A DNA stretch of 64,000 bases from Micavibrio sp. UBA6147 (GTDB taxonomy: Bacteria > Pseudomonadota > Alphaproteobacteria > Micavibrionales > UBA1664): the NCBI GenBank assembly GCA_002423185.1, contig DIUX01000002.1:691947-755946 (forward strand), given 5' to 3'. The translations under genes were made by a program, and so were the position numbers. Positions 18,177 to 27,272 of the stretch are shown here, piece after piece (position 1 is the stretch's first letter; each line of letters opens with the position of its first letter). Under the pieces are notes generated by a model that saw only the letters and a list, made by a program, of their open reading frames with translations, was not told where the DNA came from and did no database searches.

Positions 18177-18518
18177 ATGATGAATCCACAGTTCAATAGC
18201 CAGTCGCGGCGGACGAGCATCCCGCCCGCGCTGATGCTTCTTCCCGGCCTTCATGGCGATTTTGTTGAGATTGATGCCAGCAAGATCACCATGCTGGACT
18301 ATACCGAGATGACGGATAAAAAATACAAACCCACCGGCATTTGGCGGATCACCATCTATCTGGGCGAGAAATATTGTTATGCGAAAATGGATGTGGACGT
18401 GTTCCGCGCCATGTTGAAAAAAGCGCGCGAAGGCGTGGACGTGGATTATCGTGACTTCCCGCAAACGGCGGACAAGCCTTTGCGCTCGCTGAAAACCCAA
18501 AAGCCCGATGGTGCTTGA
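18177..18518 (+). CDS. small hypothetical protein, 113 aa (paralogue A)
   Basis: This 113-residue protein of unknown function is paralogous to the next gene. Both share a core of 'LPG..G..++IDASKI', a strand-rich middle, and a final 'DVDVFRAMLKKAREGVDVDYRDF' helix and strand. The layout, beta strands followed by a helix, resembles small PilZ-like or regulatory domains, but the PilZ RxxxR/DxSxxG signature is absent. Two Met codons stand at the start (18177 and 18180). It ends 22 bases before its paralogue, so they are probably co-transcribed. Confidence 0.65.
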   Translation: MMNPQFNSQSRRTSIPPALMLLPGLHGDFVEIDASKITMLDYTEMTDKKYKPTGIWRITIYLGEKYCYAKMDVDVFRAMLKKAREGVDVDYRDFPQTADKPLRSLKTQKPDGA

Positions 18519-18539
18519 TTTCAAGATTGATGTAAGAAT

Positions 18540-18956
18540 ATGCCCTTAAAACCCCACGCCCCCCACGATGCAAAGACATCTTACGCGCCTGAGCCAGCGC
18601 TTAGTCCGCGGTATAATCCGCCGGCGCTCCCACCCGTTGCGGGGATGATGACCTTGCCTTGGGCGAATGGCGGAACGCTGGATGTCGACAGTGGTAAAAT
18701 CTATGCTGTGAGTTACGGCAGTCATGGCGCACAGACGGTCAGAATATCGCTCATCAATGAAACAAGACTGGATTTTTCTATAGATTTTGATTTGTTTCGC
18801 GTGATGCTGCGCCTTGCGCGGGCGGGTGAATATGTTGATTACCGCAATGCCGCCGATATTTTCCCCGTGGCCGTGGCGGCGCGTCGTGCCGTGTCGCCAG
18901 ATCGGGACAGCCCGCCCAAAAAGAAATCTTCACTCCTGAGATTCGGCATAGGATAG
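18540..18956 (+). CDS. small hypothetical protein, 138 aa (paralogue B)
   Basis: This second copy of the small family has 138 residues. A Pro/Ala-rich N-terminal tail of about 35 residues precedes the shared core: 'LPWANGGTLDVDSGKIYAVS', 'RISLINETRLDFSIDFDLF', and 'RVMLRLARAGEYVDYRNA', which match paralogue A position by position. A basic C-tail follows. The two copies have diverged well below half identity by eye, so the duplication is old. Function unknown. Confidence 0.65.
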   Translation: MPLKPHAPHDAKTSYAPEPALSPRYNPPALPPVAGMMTLPWANGGTLDVDSGKIYAVSYGSHGAQTVRISLINETRLDFSIDFDLFRVMLRLARAGEYVDYRNAADIFPVAVAARRAVSPDRDSPPKKKSSLLRFGIG

Positions 18957-19029
18957 AGCAAGAAGTGACCGGTCGGGGAATGGGCGATCAGAAATAATAG
19001 CAGCGGCGTCGGTTCGTCGCGCCCTATCC

Positions 19030-20310
19030 TCAGTTAAACCCGCGCTTCGAAACAGTGGAACGAACCGGCTCTGCGTCATCCTCGGCGGCTTCGGCGTCCG
19101 CTTTGGCGGTTTTGTCGGCCTCGCTGGCGTCACGTAACTCTTCTTCAGCTTTTTTGAGCGCGTCTTCTTCTTTTTGTTGCTCTACGCGTTTAATCTCTTC
19201 AAGGCTCAAAATAGCGATAGGATAGCCTCTGCGCTCCTTCAAGATGGTGCGAATTTGATCCCAATCTAGGTATTGATATTGCGCGCCGAGTTTTTTGCGA
19301 AGCTGGGCAAACAAATTCTCCGGTACATCATATTCAAGGGGCAACCCCTCGCGCTCGATGTTGTCCGCCAAGGTTTCTTCTGCGTGAGCCTCGAGATAGA
19401 GCGTTCCGTCAATCCATGCCATTTTAAGCGGCTGGCGAATGACGTTGATTTTGGTGCCAACGGGGAATTGGTCAAACGCCTTGATAATGTCTTCGGGATA
19501 CATACGGATGCATCCGCTGCTGGCGCGGCGTCCAAGGCTGTATGGCTTGTTGGTGCCGTGAATAAGGTAAGACGGCCACCCAAGATACATGGCATGGGTG
19601 CCGAGCGGGTTGTCCTCCCCTGGCGGCACTTCGGCCGGAAGTTTGGGGTCTTCCTTGCGCATTCTGGGGGTTGGGCGCCATGTCGGCCCGTCTTTTTTAT
19701 GCGTGATGGTGGTTTTCCCCATCGGTGTGCTGAGCCCCTCACGACCGACGCCGATCGGGAATGATTTGGGGTTGTTGGCATCGCCGACAAAGCTGTACAT
19801 CCGCATGTCGGCAAGGTTGATGACAAGCCCTTCCCGCGGCGCATCGGGAATGAGATGCATGGTCGGAAGGGTAATTTCGGTTCCCTCACCCGGAAGCCAC
19901 ACATCCATGCCGGGGTTGGCGGCGCGGATTTCAACATAGCCCAGATTATATTCCCGCATGAGGTCGAGCAATGTGTCTTCGTGCTTGGCGCGGATTATTC
20001 TCGTTTTACCGATATAAGGCTGCGGCTCAGTGAATATTTCTTGTTCGTCTTCGATTGTTCGGCGGGTTCTGTTTGACTCCGGCGTGACGGGGGCGGATTT
20101 TTCGGCGCGCTCGGTGCCGCCGGCGACAACCTTGCTTTTTTCCTCGATACGTTGGGCGATTTCTTGAGCGATTTTTGCGGCTTTGTCCGCATCGCGCTCC
20201 GCTTGGGCAATAGCAACCTCAACGGAAGGCTCCGTGTTTGATGTGGCACAGCCGGACAAGGCCGCAGCCGTCAAAAAAACAAAACAAAAGCGCGAAAAAC
20301 GAGTCATCAT
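19030..20310 (-). CDS. L,D-transpeptidase (YkuD) lipoprotein with LysM-like domain
   Basis: This is a cell-wall cross-linking or Braun-type anchoring enzyme of about 426 residues. The start at about 20310 gives a lipoprotein signal peptide with lipobox LSGC. A longer frame upstream starts from TTG and lacks a signal. A helical Ala/Glu/Lys region (25-75) precedes a LysM-like segment ('EDTLLDLMREYNLGYVEI', 'LPGEGTEITLP'). The YkuD domain follows with 'LVINLADMRMYSF', 'IHGTN' and 'SSGCIRM', whose Cys at about 267 is the nucleophile. The C-terminal 70 residues are charged and coiled-coil-like. This last part is not common in the family. Confidence 0.92.
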   Translation of the reverse strand: MMTRFSRFCFVFLTAAALSGCATSNTEPSVEVAIAQAERDADKAAKIAQEIAQRIEEKSKVVAGGTERAEKSAPVTPESNRTRRTIEDEQEIFTEPQPYIGKTRIIRAKHEDTLLDLMREYNLGYVEIRAANPGMDVWLPGEGTEITLPTMHLIPDAPREGLVINLADMRMYSFVGDANNPKSFPIGVGREGLSTPMGKTTITHKKDGPTWRPTPRMRKEDPKLPAEVPPGEDNPLGTHAMYLGWPSYLIHGTNKPYSLGRRASSGCIRMYPEDIIKAFDQFPVGTKINVIRQPLKMAWIDGTLYLEAHAEETLADNIEREGLPLEYDVPENLFAQLRKKLGAQYQYLDWDQIRTILKERRGYPIAILSLEEIKRVEQQKEEDALKKAEEELRDASEADKTAKADAEAAEDDAEPVRSTVSKRGFN

Positions 20311-20443
20311 ATATATCAACCAAATCAAAGAAAGAGGCGCAAATCGGCGCAGACGAATTAAAATGACATAACACTGGTCAAAAGAAAATGGCAAAAATAA
20401 GACGGATTAAGCCGTTTCGCCTAAACCGCCTGTATGAGGTGTA

Positions 20444-20471
20444 CGGGCATTGTTCAAGAATGCAATGCCCG
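20444..20471. other. hairpin downstream of icd
   Basis: A perfect nine-base inverted repeat (CGGGCATTG / CAATGCCCG) has a ten-base loop and lies 12 bases past the icd stop on the minus strand. There is no T tract, so it is more likely an mRNA 3'-end stabiliser or a factor-dependent stop than a simple terminator. Confidence 0.5.
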
Positions 20472-20482
20472 CGCCATCAAGC

Positions 20483-21697
20483 TTAGGACAGTATTTTCTT
20501 CAAATGCTGTTCAACCTTGTCCATATACTCATCCGTGCTGAGCCATTTTTGCTCAGGGCCGATAAGGGAGGCAAGGTCTTTGGTCATGTGTCCGGCCTCA
20601 ACCGTTTCGATGCAGGCGCGTTCGATGGCCTCGGCAAAGTCAACGACATTGGGTGTTCCATCAAATTGTCCGCGATATTTCAGGCCGCGGCTCCACGCAA
20701 AAATCGAGGCAATCGGGTTGGTGGACGTCTTTTTGCCGGCCTGATGGTCACGGAAGTGACGGGTGACCGTGCCGTGTGCGGCTTCGGCCTCCACACAATC
20801 GCCTTCAGGGGTGAGCAGTACGGAGGTCATCAACCCAAGCGAGCCAAATCCTTGCGCCACGACATCGGATTGCACATCGCCGTCATAGTTTTTGCAAGCC
20901 CAAACAAACCCGCCATCCCATTTGATGGCTGCGGCGACCATGTCGTCAATCAAGCGGTGTTCGTAGGTCAAGCCCTTGGCATCAAAAGCGGTCTTGAATT
21001 CCTTGTCGAACACGTCTTGGAAAATATCCTTAAATTGCCCGTCATAGGCCTTTAAAATCGTGTTCTTGGTCGACAAGTAAACAGGATAGCCGCGCTGTAA
21101 GCCGTAATTAAAGCAAGACTGTGCAAAACCGCGGATGGACTCATCAAGGTTATACATCCCCATCGCTACGCCGGAGTCAGGAAATTCGAAAATCTCCCAG
21201 CTTTGCTCGGCGCTTCCGTCCTTGGGCTTGAAGGTCATGGTGAGTGTGCCGGCACCCGGAATTTTAATGTCGGTGGCGCGGTATTGGTCGCCAAAGGCAT
21301 GACGGCCAATCACAATCGGCTTTGTCCAGCCCGGCACATAACGCGGCACGTTGGTACAGATAATCGGTTCGCGAAACACGGTTCCGCCCAAAATATTACG
21401 GATGGTTCCGTTGGGGGATTTCCACATTTTCTTGAGGTTGAATTCTTTGACGCGGGCTTCATCGGGGGTGATGGTCGCACACTTTACGCCGACGCCGTAT
21501 TTTTTGATGGCATTGGCGGAATCAATGGTGATCTGGTCGGCGGTTTCATCGCGTTTTTCGATCGATAAATCATAATATTTAAGGTCGACATCAAGATACG
21601 GATGGATGAATTTTTGTTTGATCTTGTCCCAGATGATGCGGGTCATTTCGTCGCCGTCGATTTCGACAATCGGGTTTTTCACCTTGATCTTGGCCAT
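20483..21697 (-). CDS. icd: NADP-dependent isocitrate dehydrogenase (eukaryote-like type)
   Basis: This TCA-cycle enzyme makes 2-oxoglutarate and NADPH. The 404 residues from the ATG at 21697 match the homodimeric eukaryote-like type found in alphaproteobacteria. Signatures are 'NPIVEIDGDEMTRIIWDKIK', 'GGTVFREPIIC', 'PIVIGRHAFGDQYRATD', 'KNYDGDVQSDVVAQGFGSLGLM' with the metal-binding acids, and 'AEAAHGTVTRHFRDHQ'. AAGGAG stands just upstream of this ATG, whereas an in-frame extension of 22 residues has no homology. It appears to be a single-gene unit. Confidence 0.97.
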   Translation of the reverse strand: MAKIKVKNPIVEIDGDEMTRIIWDKIKQKFIHPYLDVDLKYYDLSIEKRDETADQITIDSANAIKKYGVGVKCATITPDEARVKEFNLKKMWKSPNGTIRNILGGTVFREPIICTNVPRYVPGWTKPIVIGRHAFGDQYRATDIKIPGAGTLTMTFKPKDGSAEQSWEIFEFPDSGVAMGMYNLDESIRGFAQSCFNYGLQRGYPVYLSTKNTILKAYDGQFKDIFQDVFDKEFKTAFDAKGLTYEHRLIDDMVAAAIKWDGGFVWACKNYDGDVQSDVVAQGFGSLGLMTSVLLTPEGDCVEAEAAHGTVTRHFRDHQAGKKTSTNPIASIFAWSRGLKYRGQFDGTPNVVDFAEAIERACIETVEAGHMTKDLASLIGPEQKWLSTDEYMDKVEQHLKKILS

Positions 21698-21801
21698 GCG
21701 GACACTCCTTTGCGCGCGGATTGACATGGCAAGCAGTGTGCCTGAATCGCCCCCTAAGGTCAATCGAAGGGCGCAAGGGGCAGAAGCATAGGCGCTGAAC
21801 C

Positions 21802-22284
21802 TTAGACGATCCGAAACCCTTTGCGCCGTGTTTGGGCGGTTTTTTCGGATTCGATATGGGCTTCGGCCTGTGCCATGAAGTCACGCGCATGGCCGAGCAC
21901 ATCGCGAAGGTCGGGGCTGCTCAGGCTGCTGATCTGCGCGCCCGCCACCATATAGACGGCGTCACGACCGCTGCTGGCCTTGAGGAAGACGAGCAAGGCA
22001 TCCGGATCTCCCGCCTGCGCCAAAAACGCAATAACGGGCTGTTCGCCTTCGTTACAGATGACATAGTCTTTCGCCACATTGGAATATTCGGCGCGTAAAT
22101 TGAAAATCGCAGTCATCTCGTGTTTTTGAAATCGTGCCGGTTCGGCATCGGTTTTGGGCGTGTTGTCTTGCTGAGCGCTGCCTTGCGCGGCTTTGCGAAA
22201 CGGATCAAATGCGATCACGCGATTATTTTCCGATGAACCGCCCCCGGAGTTATTGCCAGAATTTTTTCCGGAATCGTTGGACAT
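21802..22284 (-). CDS. hypothetical protein, 160 aa
   Basis: This is an unassigned 160-residue protein. The first 55 residues are Ser/Asn/Gly and Gln-rich and probably disordered, including 'RVIAFDPFRKA'. The rest forms a plausible small alpha/beta domain with 'LRAEYSNVAKDYVICNEG', 'IAFLAQAGDPDALLVFLK' and a C-terminal helix 'LRDVLGHARDFMAQAEAHI'. It lies upstream of icd on the same strand with a gap of about 100 bases, and 79 bases after the DUF2794 gene, so the three may share transcription. Confidence 0.62.
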   Translation of the reverse strand: MSNDSGKNSGNNSGGGSSENNRVIAFDPFRKAAQGSAQQDNTPKTDAEPARFQKHEMTAIFNLRAEYSNVAKDYVICNEGEQPVIAFLAQAGDPDALLVFLKASSGRDAVYMVAGAQISSLSSPDLRDVLGHARDFMAQAEAHIESEKTAQTRRKGFRIV

Positions 22285-22363
22285 AATCCGCCTCGCCTGT
22301 GTTTTTTATAGTCTTTGTCTATATTTTCCACAATTAAAGCGGCAATGCATATAATATGTCAAG

Positions 22364-22792
22364 TTATTTGCGGGATGAAATGACCTTGAGCGCGGCCTTT
22401 TTCTTTTTCGCGGCGGCGGATTTGGTGCTCTGCCCTTCTTGCGTACCAATGGCGCGCAAGGCGTTAACGGCTTCCACAAAAGACGTGGTTTTTAAAACCG
22501 GACATGACCCATCGCAGACAAGATAGGCCGCATCACCCGCGCCCTTACGGGGCATAATTTTTGTAAGACTGCACAGAATCGCGCGGTTATATCCGCTTTG
22601 GTCGTCATGGTCGGCGTGGCCGCCGCGCTCAATCACGCCAAACAGCGTTTCGCGTTCGGCGGTCTGAAAACCGTAATCCCGCCACCCTTTTTTCAAAACA
22701 CCTTCGGAATAAGCGGTCAAAATTTGGCGCAGTTCACTCGGTGTAAAAAGAATGGGTATAAGACTATCTGTTGACGATTTGCCCCAAGACAT
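22364..22792 (-). CDS. DUF2794 family protein
   Basis: This 142-residue protein matches the alphaproteobacterial DUF2794 pattern. It has 'FTPSELRQILTAYSEGVLKKGWRDYGF' at about residues 16-42, then a strand region 'ETLFGVIER' and a partial later match. The usual family length is about 110-130. A Lys/Ala-rich basic tail ('SAAAKKKKAALKVISSRK') is added here and could bind nucleic acid. Function is unknown for the whole family. It diverges from the YfgM-like/bamB unit with only about 50 bases between starts. Confidence 0.78.
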   Translation of the reverse strand: MSWGKSSTDSLIPILFTPSELRQILTAYSEGVLKKGWRDYGFQTAERETLFGVIERGGHADHDDQSGYNRAILCSLTKIMPRKGAGDAAYLVCDGSCPVLKTTSFVEAVNALRAIGTQEGQSTKSAAAKKKKAALKVISSRK

Positions 22793-22843
22793 TCATAAAG
22801 TATACCACATAATATATGACATGTCTTCGATTCGAGGAGTTTG

Positions 22844-23713
22844 ATGGCTAAAAATAAAGACAAAGACCCAAATGATGATTTGGCGCGCACCGAGGCTCTC
22901 CTGCGTGAGATGGAGGACGACATCCGGCGTGAACAGATGGCGAGCCTTTGGAAACGCTATGGCGGCGCACTGATTGGCATCTGTGTTTTGATTGTGTTGG
23001 CGACCGCCGGTCACGTGGCATGGAGCGATTGGAAGAGCAAACGCAACATGGAGCATACGGACAAGATTTACGAATGGCTGGCGGAGGAAGACGCCGTCAA
23101 ACGCCTTGAAAACACGAAAGAAGCGGTCTCCGACCCCCAAACGGTTCAAGAATGGCTGGTTTTATTCTACGCCGCCAATGACGCGTTGCAAGAAAACGAC
23201 TTTGAAATCGCAAACGCCTTTTATGAACGGCTTCGCAAAAACCGTGAAAAGGGCGGCGAGCTTCGCTGGCTTGCGGATATCATGGAGCTGCGTATCGAAA
23301 TGAACACGGCAACAGATGGGTTTGACGCTTTGCGTAAGAAATTTGAGGATTTGGGCGCTCAAACGGCCAATCCTTGGCGCGCTCTGGCCTTGTTTGATGC
23401 CGCGATTATTGCCGGCGAACGCCAACAAGATTATTCCGCGGCACTTACATTGCTGGAGTCTTCGGCGGCGGCTTCGTACGGAAGCACCCCGCTCATGAGC
23501 ATGATCGGCGATATGCGCCATTTATACACCATTAAGGCACAAAACGCAGGCCAAGCGGTTCCCGCCGACCCCGCGATGAAGGCTCTTGAAGGCGCGGCGA
23601 GCGAAGCGCTTGATAAGGCGTCTGAGGAAAGCGCGGACACCGAAGGCGCCGACAATGCGGATGCACCGATGAATGGCACGGCAAACGATCCGGCGAACAA
23701 CGAAGAACAATAA
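22844..23713 (+). CDS. YfgM-like single-pass TPR protein
   Basis: This 289-residue inner-membrane protein resembles YfgM, a partner of the SecYEG translocon and of periplasmic chaperones. A short cytoplasmic part 'REMEDDIRREQMASLWKRYG' precedes one helix ('ALIGICVLIVLATAGHVAW'). A periplasmic domain of TPR-type helices follows ('QEWLVLFYAANDALQENDFEIANAFYERL', 'WRALALFDAAIIAGERQQDYSAAL'). The tail is acidic and Ala-rich. The ATG at 22844 follows GAGGAG. Its place directly before bamB and der is the standard order and supports the call. Confidence 0.86.
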   Translation: MAKNKDKDPNDDLARTEALLREMEDDIRREQMASLWKRYGGALIGICVLIVLATAGHVAWSDWKSKRNMEHTDKIYEWLAEEDAVKRLENTKEAVSDPQTVQEWLVLFYAANDALQENDFEIANAFYERLRKNREKGGELRWLADIMELRIEMNTATDGFDALRKKFEDLGAQTANPWRALALFDAAIIAGERQQDYSAALTLLESSAAASYGSTPLMSMIGDMRHLYTIKAQNAGQAVPADPAMKALEGAASEALDKASEESADTEGADNADAPMNGTANDPANNEEQ

Positions 23714-23749
23714 ATGATGAAAAACTCTCGGCAACACAAGGATCACACA

Positions 23750-25513
23750 ATGAAGAACCAGTCTTTGAAACGATTGGCTATGAGCCTTTTACTGTCCTGC
23801 GTCATTTTAACCGGCTGTGAAAGCGGCGGTTGGTTCGGGGAAGACTCCGACACGCCGCTTGAAGGCGAGCGCATCCCGCTGTTCAATTACGATCAGGAAC
23901 TGCGCCGTCAAGACGGAAGCGCGGCGGCCACCAGCGAAGTTTATGACGTCAAAACGACTATTCGTGATGATATCCCGATCCGCGATGTGACGGCGGCCGA
24001 GGCCGCAGCGATTGCGGCGACGGAAACCGCGCTGCGCGAAATGGAACAAGATTTGAAGGACGACCCGCTCGCCCCGATCAAACAATCTGAAAACCAAAAA
24101 CAAATGACACAGAGCGCGGCGGCACAAGCGGCGCCGGAAAACGCAGCAAAAAAAGTTGATTTTGTTGCGGATACGAGCGCAACAGCGGAAACCGCGGCGG
24201 TCAATATGGCTCAGGCGATGTCGGAAGACGATGCCGCAACGGCGGCTTTGGCCGCGCAAGCATTGCAAGCACGCAAAGAACAGAAAGTCGTTCGCACCGC
24301 GCAGGCAACCGAAGCCGCCGCGATCAACGTGGCCGATGCGTCGGTTATTGGCGGGTTTATTCAGCCCCCCATATGGGAAAACGAATTTTGGCCGCAAGCC
24401 GGCGGCTACTCCAGCCACGCGATGCAACACCTCGCCTTTAACCAAGGCGAGCCGAAAAAGCTCTGGTCAACCAGCATCGGCAGTGGTTCAACCAAGCAAT
24501 TGCCTTTGACAGCGCAGCCCGTTGTTGTGGATGAAAAAGTCTTTACCGTGGACACAAAGGGCGTGGTGCGTGCCTTTGATGTCAATGGCGGCAAAGAATT
24601 ATGGTCACGCGAAATTATCAAAGAAACCGAAAAAGACCCCGTCATTGGTGGCGGCCTCGCGTTTTCCAGCGGACAATTATACGCAACCAACGGGTTTAAC
24701 GAGGTTTTGGCGCTTGACCCGTATGATGGCCGGATTGTTTGGCGCACTGGGCTGACTGGTCCTGCGCGCGCTGCTCCGGCGGCTGTTCCCGGCAAAGTTT
24801 TCGTGACCACGCTGGATAACCGCTTGATCGCGCTTGATTCTTCCGATGGAAAAATCCTGTGGGACCATCAAGGCCTGACGGCTAGCGCGGGATTGCTCGG
24901 CTCCGCCAGCCCTGCGTCAAACCGCGATATCGTTGTTCCGGCCTATTCATCGGGCGAGGTTTACGCCTTGCGCATTGATAATGGCGCCGCGGCATGGGCG
25001 GATAACCTCACCCCCGCGCGACGGACGGACTCCATCACGGGGCTGACCGATATTCGTGCCTTGCCGGTGATTGACAAGGGTGTCGTGTTGGCGATGAGTT
25101 ACGCCGACAAACTCGCCGCAATTGATGAACGCACCGGCGCACGGATTTGGGAACAACCGATCGGCGGCACACAAACACCGTGGGTCGCGGGCAACCGTAT
25201 TTTCGTGATCGACAAAAATATGAAACTCTATGCCTTGAACCGCGCAAACGGCGCGGTTGTTTGGATGACCGAATTGCCGGCCTTTAAAAAGCCGAAAGAC
25301 AATAAAGGCCCGATTGAGTGGTACGGCCCGATTTTCGCCGGCGAGCGTTTATTGGCGTTCTCCTCCGAAGGCATGGCCTACAGCTTTGATCCCGTTACAG
25401 GGCAACAAAAATCCTCATGGAAAACCGGCGGCGATGTTGTCCAAGGCCCCGTCATCGCGGGTGGGCGGCTTTATTTGCTAACCACCTCCGGAACGCTGAG
25501 CGCTTGGGAATAG
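23750..25513 (+). CDS. bamB: outer-membrane assembly lipoprotein BamB, extended form
   Basis: This is a beta-propeller lipoprotein of the BAM complex that inserts outer-membrane proteins. The ATG at 23750 gives a signal peptide with lipobox LTGC. The eight-bladed PQQ-type propeller begins near residue 215 and shows repeats such as 'VFTVDTKGVVRAFDVNGGKELW', 'LYATNGFNEVLALDPYDGRIVW' and 'VFVTTLDNRLIALDSSDGKILW'. At 587 residues it is well above the usual 380-450. The excess is an Ala/Glu/Gln-rich, probably coiled region at residues 60-190. An in-frame ATG at 23714 directly follows the previous stop but would bury the signal. Confidence 0.93.
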   Translation: MKNQSLKRLAMSLLLSCVILTGCESGGWFGEDSDTPLEGERIPLFNYDQELRRQDGSAAATSEVYDVKTTIRDDIPIRDVTAAEAAAIAATETALREMEQDLKDDPLAPIKQSENQKQMTQSAAAQAAPENAAKKVDFVADTSATAETAAVNMAQAMSEDDAATAALAAQALQARKEQKVVRTAQATEAAAINVADASVIGGFIQPPIWENEFWPQAGGYSSHAMQHLAFNQGEPKKLWSTSIGSGSTKQLPLTAQPVVVDEKVFTVDTKGVVRAFDVNGGKELWSREIIKETEKDPVIGGGLAFSSGQLYATNGFNEVLALDPYDGRIVWRTGLTGPARAAPAAVPGKVFVTTLDNRLIALDSSDGKILWDHQGLTASAGLLGSASPASNRDIVVPAYSSGEVYALRIDNGAAAWADNLTPARRTDSITGLTDIRALPVIDKGVVLAMSYADKLAAIDERTGARIWEQPIGGTQTPWVAGNRIFVIDKNMKLYALNRANGAVVWMTELPAFKKPKDNKGPIEWYGPIFAGERLLAFSSEGMAYSFDPVTGQQKSSWKTGGDVVQGPVIAGGRLYLLTTSGTLSAWE

Positions 25514-25550
25514 CCAGAGAATAGCGCGGATTTGCGCAAAGAATAAAAAC

Positions 25551-25583
25551 AACGGCCATGGTTTCAATCATGGCCGTTTTCTT
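25551..25583 (+). terminator. intrinsic terminator after bamB
   Basis: A perfect ten-base stem (AACGGCCATG / CATGGCCGTT) with an eight-base loop runs into TTTCTTT. It separates bamB from der. Confidence 0.8.
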
Positions 25584-25673
25584 TGTAAGGGGCGGCAAAG
25601 GCGCAACACTTTCTTTGTCCAAGCCATTAAAAAAACAAGACATTTGCCAAAAACGCCCGTATAAGATTACGCC

Positions 25674-27134
25674 ATGACATTGACCGTAGCTCTCATCGGG
25701 CGCCCGAATGTTGGAAAATCAACACTTTTCAACCGGATGGCGCGTAAAAAACTGGCGATTGTGCATGACCGCCCAGGGGTCACGCGCGACTGGAAACGGG
25801 CGGAATGTCACATTTATGGCCACCGTCTCGACATTATCGACACCGCAGGGCTGGAAGAAGCGGACGCTGCCAGCATCGAAGGCATGATGCGCCAAAGCAC
25901 CGAAGTGGCGATTGAGCAAGCCGATATCCTGATGTTCATCATCGACGGGCGCGCGGGCTTGACGCCGATGGATCGTCACTTTGCCGATCTGATCCGCAAA
26001 TCCAACAAAAAGATCATTCTTGTGGTCAATAAGTGCGAGAGCTTCCGCGGCACAGACGGCATGGCGGAGGCGTATAGCCTCGGCCTTGGTGAACCTTACG
26101 CCGTTTCGGCGGAGCACGGCACGGGTATGGGCGATTTATTTGATGCTTTGCTTGAGCTCATCCCCAAAGACGAAACGGAAGACGACGAAGCCTCCCTCAC
26201 CGAGGCAGAAAAAGAATATATCATCGAGTCCGAAGCCGCGCTCGAAGCCGCCGAATGGCTCGATACCATCGAAGGCGCCGAAGAATACGATTTCGAAGAT
26301 ACGGACAACCCCGATCTTGACCCCGAAATCCCCCTGAAGGTCGCGATTGTCGGCCGCCCGAATGCGGGCAAGTCAACATTGATGAACAGCCTTCTCGGCC
26401 ATCACCGCGTTTTAACCGGCCCGCAAGCGGGGCTGACCCGCGATTCCATCGCGGTGGATTGGGAATATGACGGGCGTAAATTCAAACTAGTGGACACGGC
26501 GGGCTTGCGCAAAAAGGCGCGGATTGTTGAAACACTGGAAAAACAATCGGCGGATGAAGCCTTGCGCAATATTCGCTTGGCACAGATCGTGATTTTAGTG
26601 GTAGACGCGACAGAATCGCTGGACAAACAAGACCTTATTATCGCCAGCCACGTCTTGAACGAAGGACGATGCCTTATTCTGGCGATGAATAAATGGGATG
26701 CCGTCGCCCAAAAAGACCGTGTGCGTCAAGAGTTTGCCGACCGTTTGGAACGCTCGCTGGCGCAATTGCCGGATATTCCGTTCGTGTCGATTTCGGCGCT
26801 GAACGGCAAAAACCTTGACCGGTTGATGAGTGCGGTTTTCACTGTCTATACAAATTGGAACAAACGCATCGGTACGGGCATTTTGAACCGCTGGTTGATG
26901 AGAATGACGTCACGCCACCCTGCGCCTTTGACCCAAGGCCGCCCCAACCGGATGCGCTATATCACCCAGATCAAAACCCGCCCGCCGACCTTTGCGGTGT
27001 GGGTGTCACGCCCGCAGGATCTGCCGGCAACATATAAACGCTATTTGATGAACGGCCTGCGCGAAGATTTCGGCATCGAACGCGTCCCCATCCGCATCGT
27101 CTTGCGGACATCCAAAAACCCATATGTGGATTAG
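25674..27134 (+). CDS. der: ribosome-assembly GTPase Der (EngA)
   Basis: This double GTPase is needed for 50S ribosome maturation. The first G domain has 'GRPNVGKST' at residues 8-16 and 'DTAGLEEA', then 'NKCES' as G4. An acidic linker (about 170-220) leads to the second G domain with 'GRPNAGKST' near 227-235, 'DTAGLRKKARI' and 'NKWDAV'. A C-terminal KH-like domain ends in 'GIERVPIRIVLRTSKNPY'. The 486 residues are normal. The linker, with many Glu and Asp, is somewhat longer than in E. coli. Confidence 0.97.
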   Translation: MTLTVALIGRPNVGKSTLFNRMARKKLAIVHDRPGVTRDWKRAECHIYGHRLDIIDTAGLEEADAASIEGMMRQSTEVAIEQADILMFIIDGRAGLTPMDRHFADLIRKSNKKIILVVNKCESFRGTDGMAEAYSLGLGEPYAVSAEHGTGMGDLFDALLELIPKDETEDDEASLTEAEKEYIIESEAALEAAEWLDTIEGAEEYDFEDTDNPDLDPEIPLKVAIVGRPNAGKSTLMNSLLGHHRVLTGPQAGLTRDSIAVDWEYDGRKFKLVDTAGLRKKARIVETLEKQSADEALRNIRLAQIVILVVDATESLDKQDLIIASHVLNEGRCLILAMNKWDAVAQKDRVRQEFADRLERSLAQLPDIPFVSISALNGKNLDRLMSAVFTVYTNWNKRIGTGILNRWLMRMTSRHPAPLTQGRPNRMRYITQIKTRPPTFAVWVSRPQDLPATYKRYLMNGLREDFGIERVPIRIVLRTSKNPYVD

Positions 27135-27180
27135 GCTTGTGCTTTTTAGGGGGTTATAAAGTCAGTGAAAAGCACAAGCC
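27134..27180. repeat. 13-bp perfect inverted repeat between der and the SDR gene
   Basis: GGCTTGTGCTTTT at 27134-27146 is matched by AAAAGCACAAGCC at 27168-27180, with a 21-base loop. It starts at the der stop codon. It could terminate der transcription or protect its 3' end, and is symmetric for the convergent SDR gene. Confidence 0.6.
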
Positions 27181-27212
27181 CCAGCGCATAAACCGCATTT
27201 TTCGCGCCCAAA

Positions 27213-27240
27213 AAACCGCGTGCAGGGGCGTCCCCCTGCA
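27213..27240. repeat. short palindrome of the GGGG-CG-CCCC type
   Basis: TGCAGGGG-CG-TCCCCCTGCA is a near-perfect palindrome 33 bases past the 3' end of the minus-strand SDR gene. Its style and place beside a minus-strand stop resemble the larger elements at 38.4 and 39.0 kb. Confidence 0.45.
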
Positions 27241-27272
27241 AACAATCATAAAATCCCAATAAATACGAAAAG

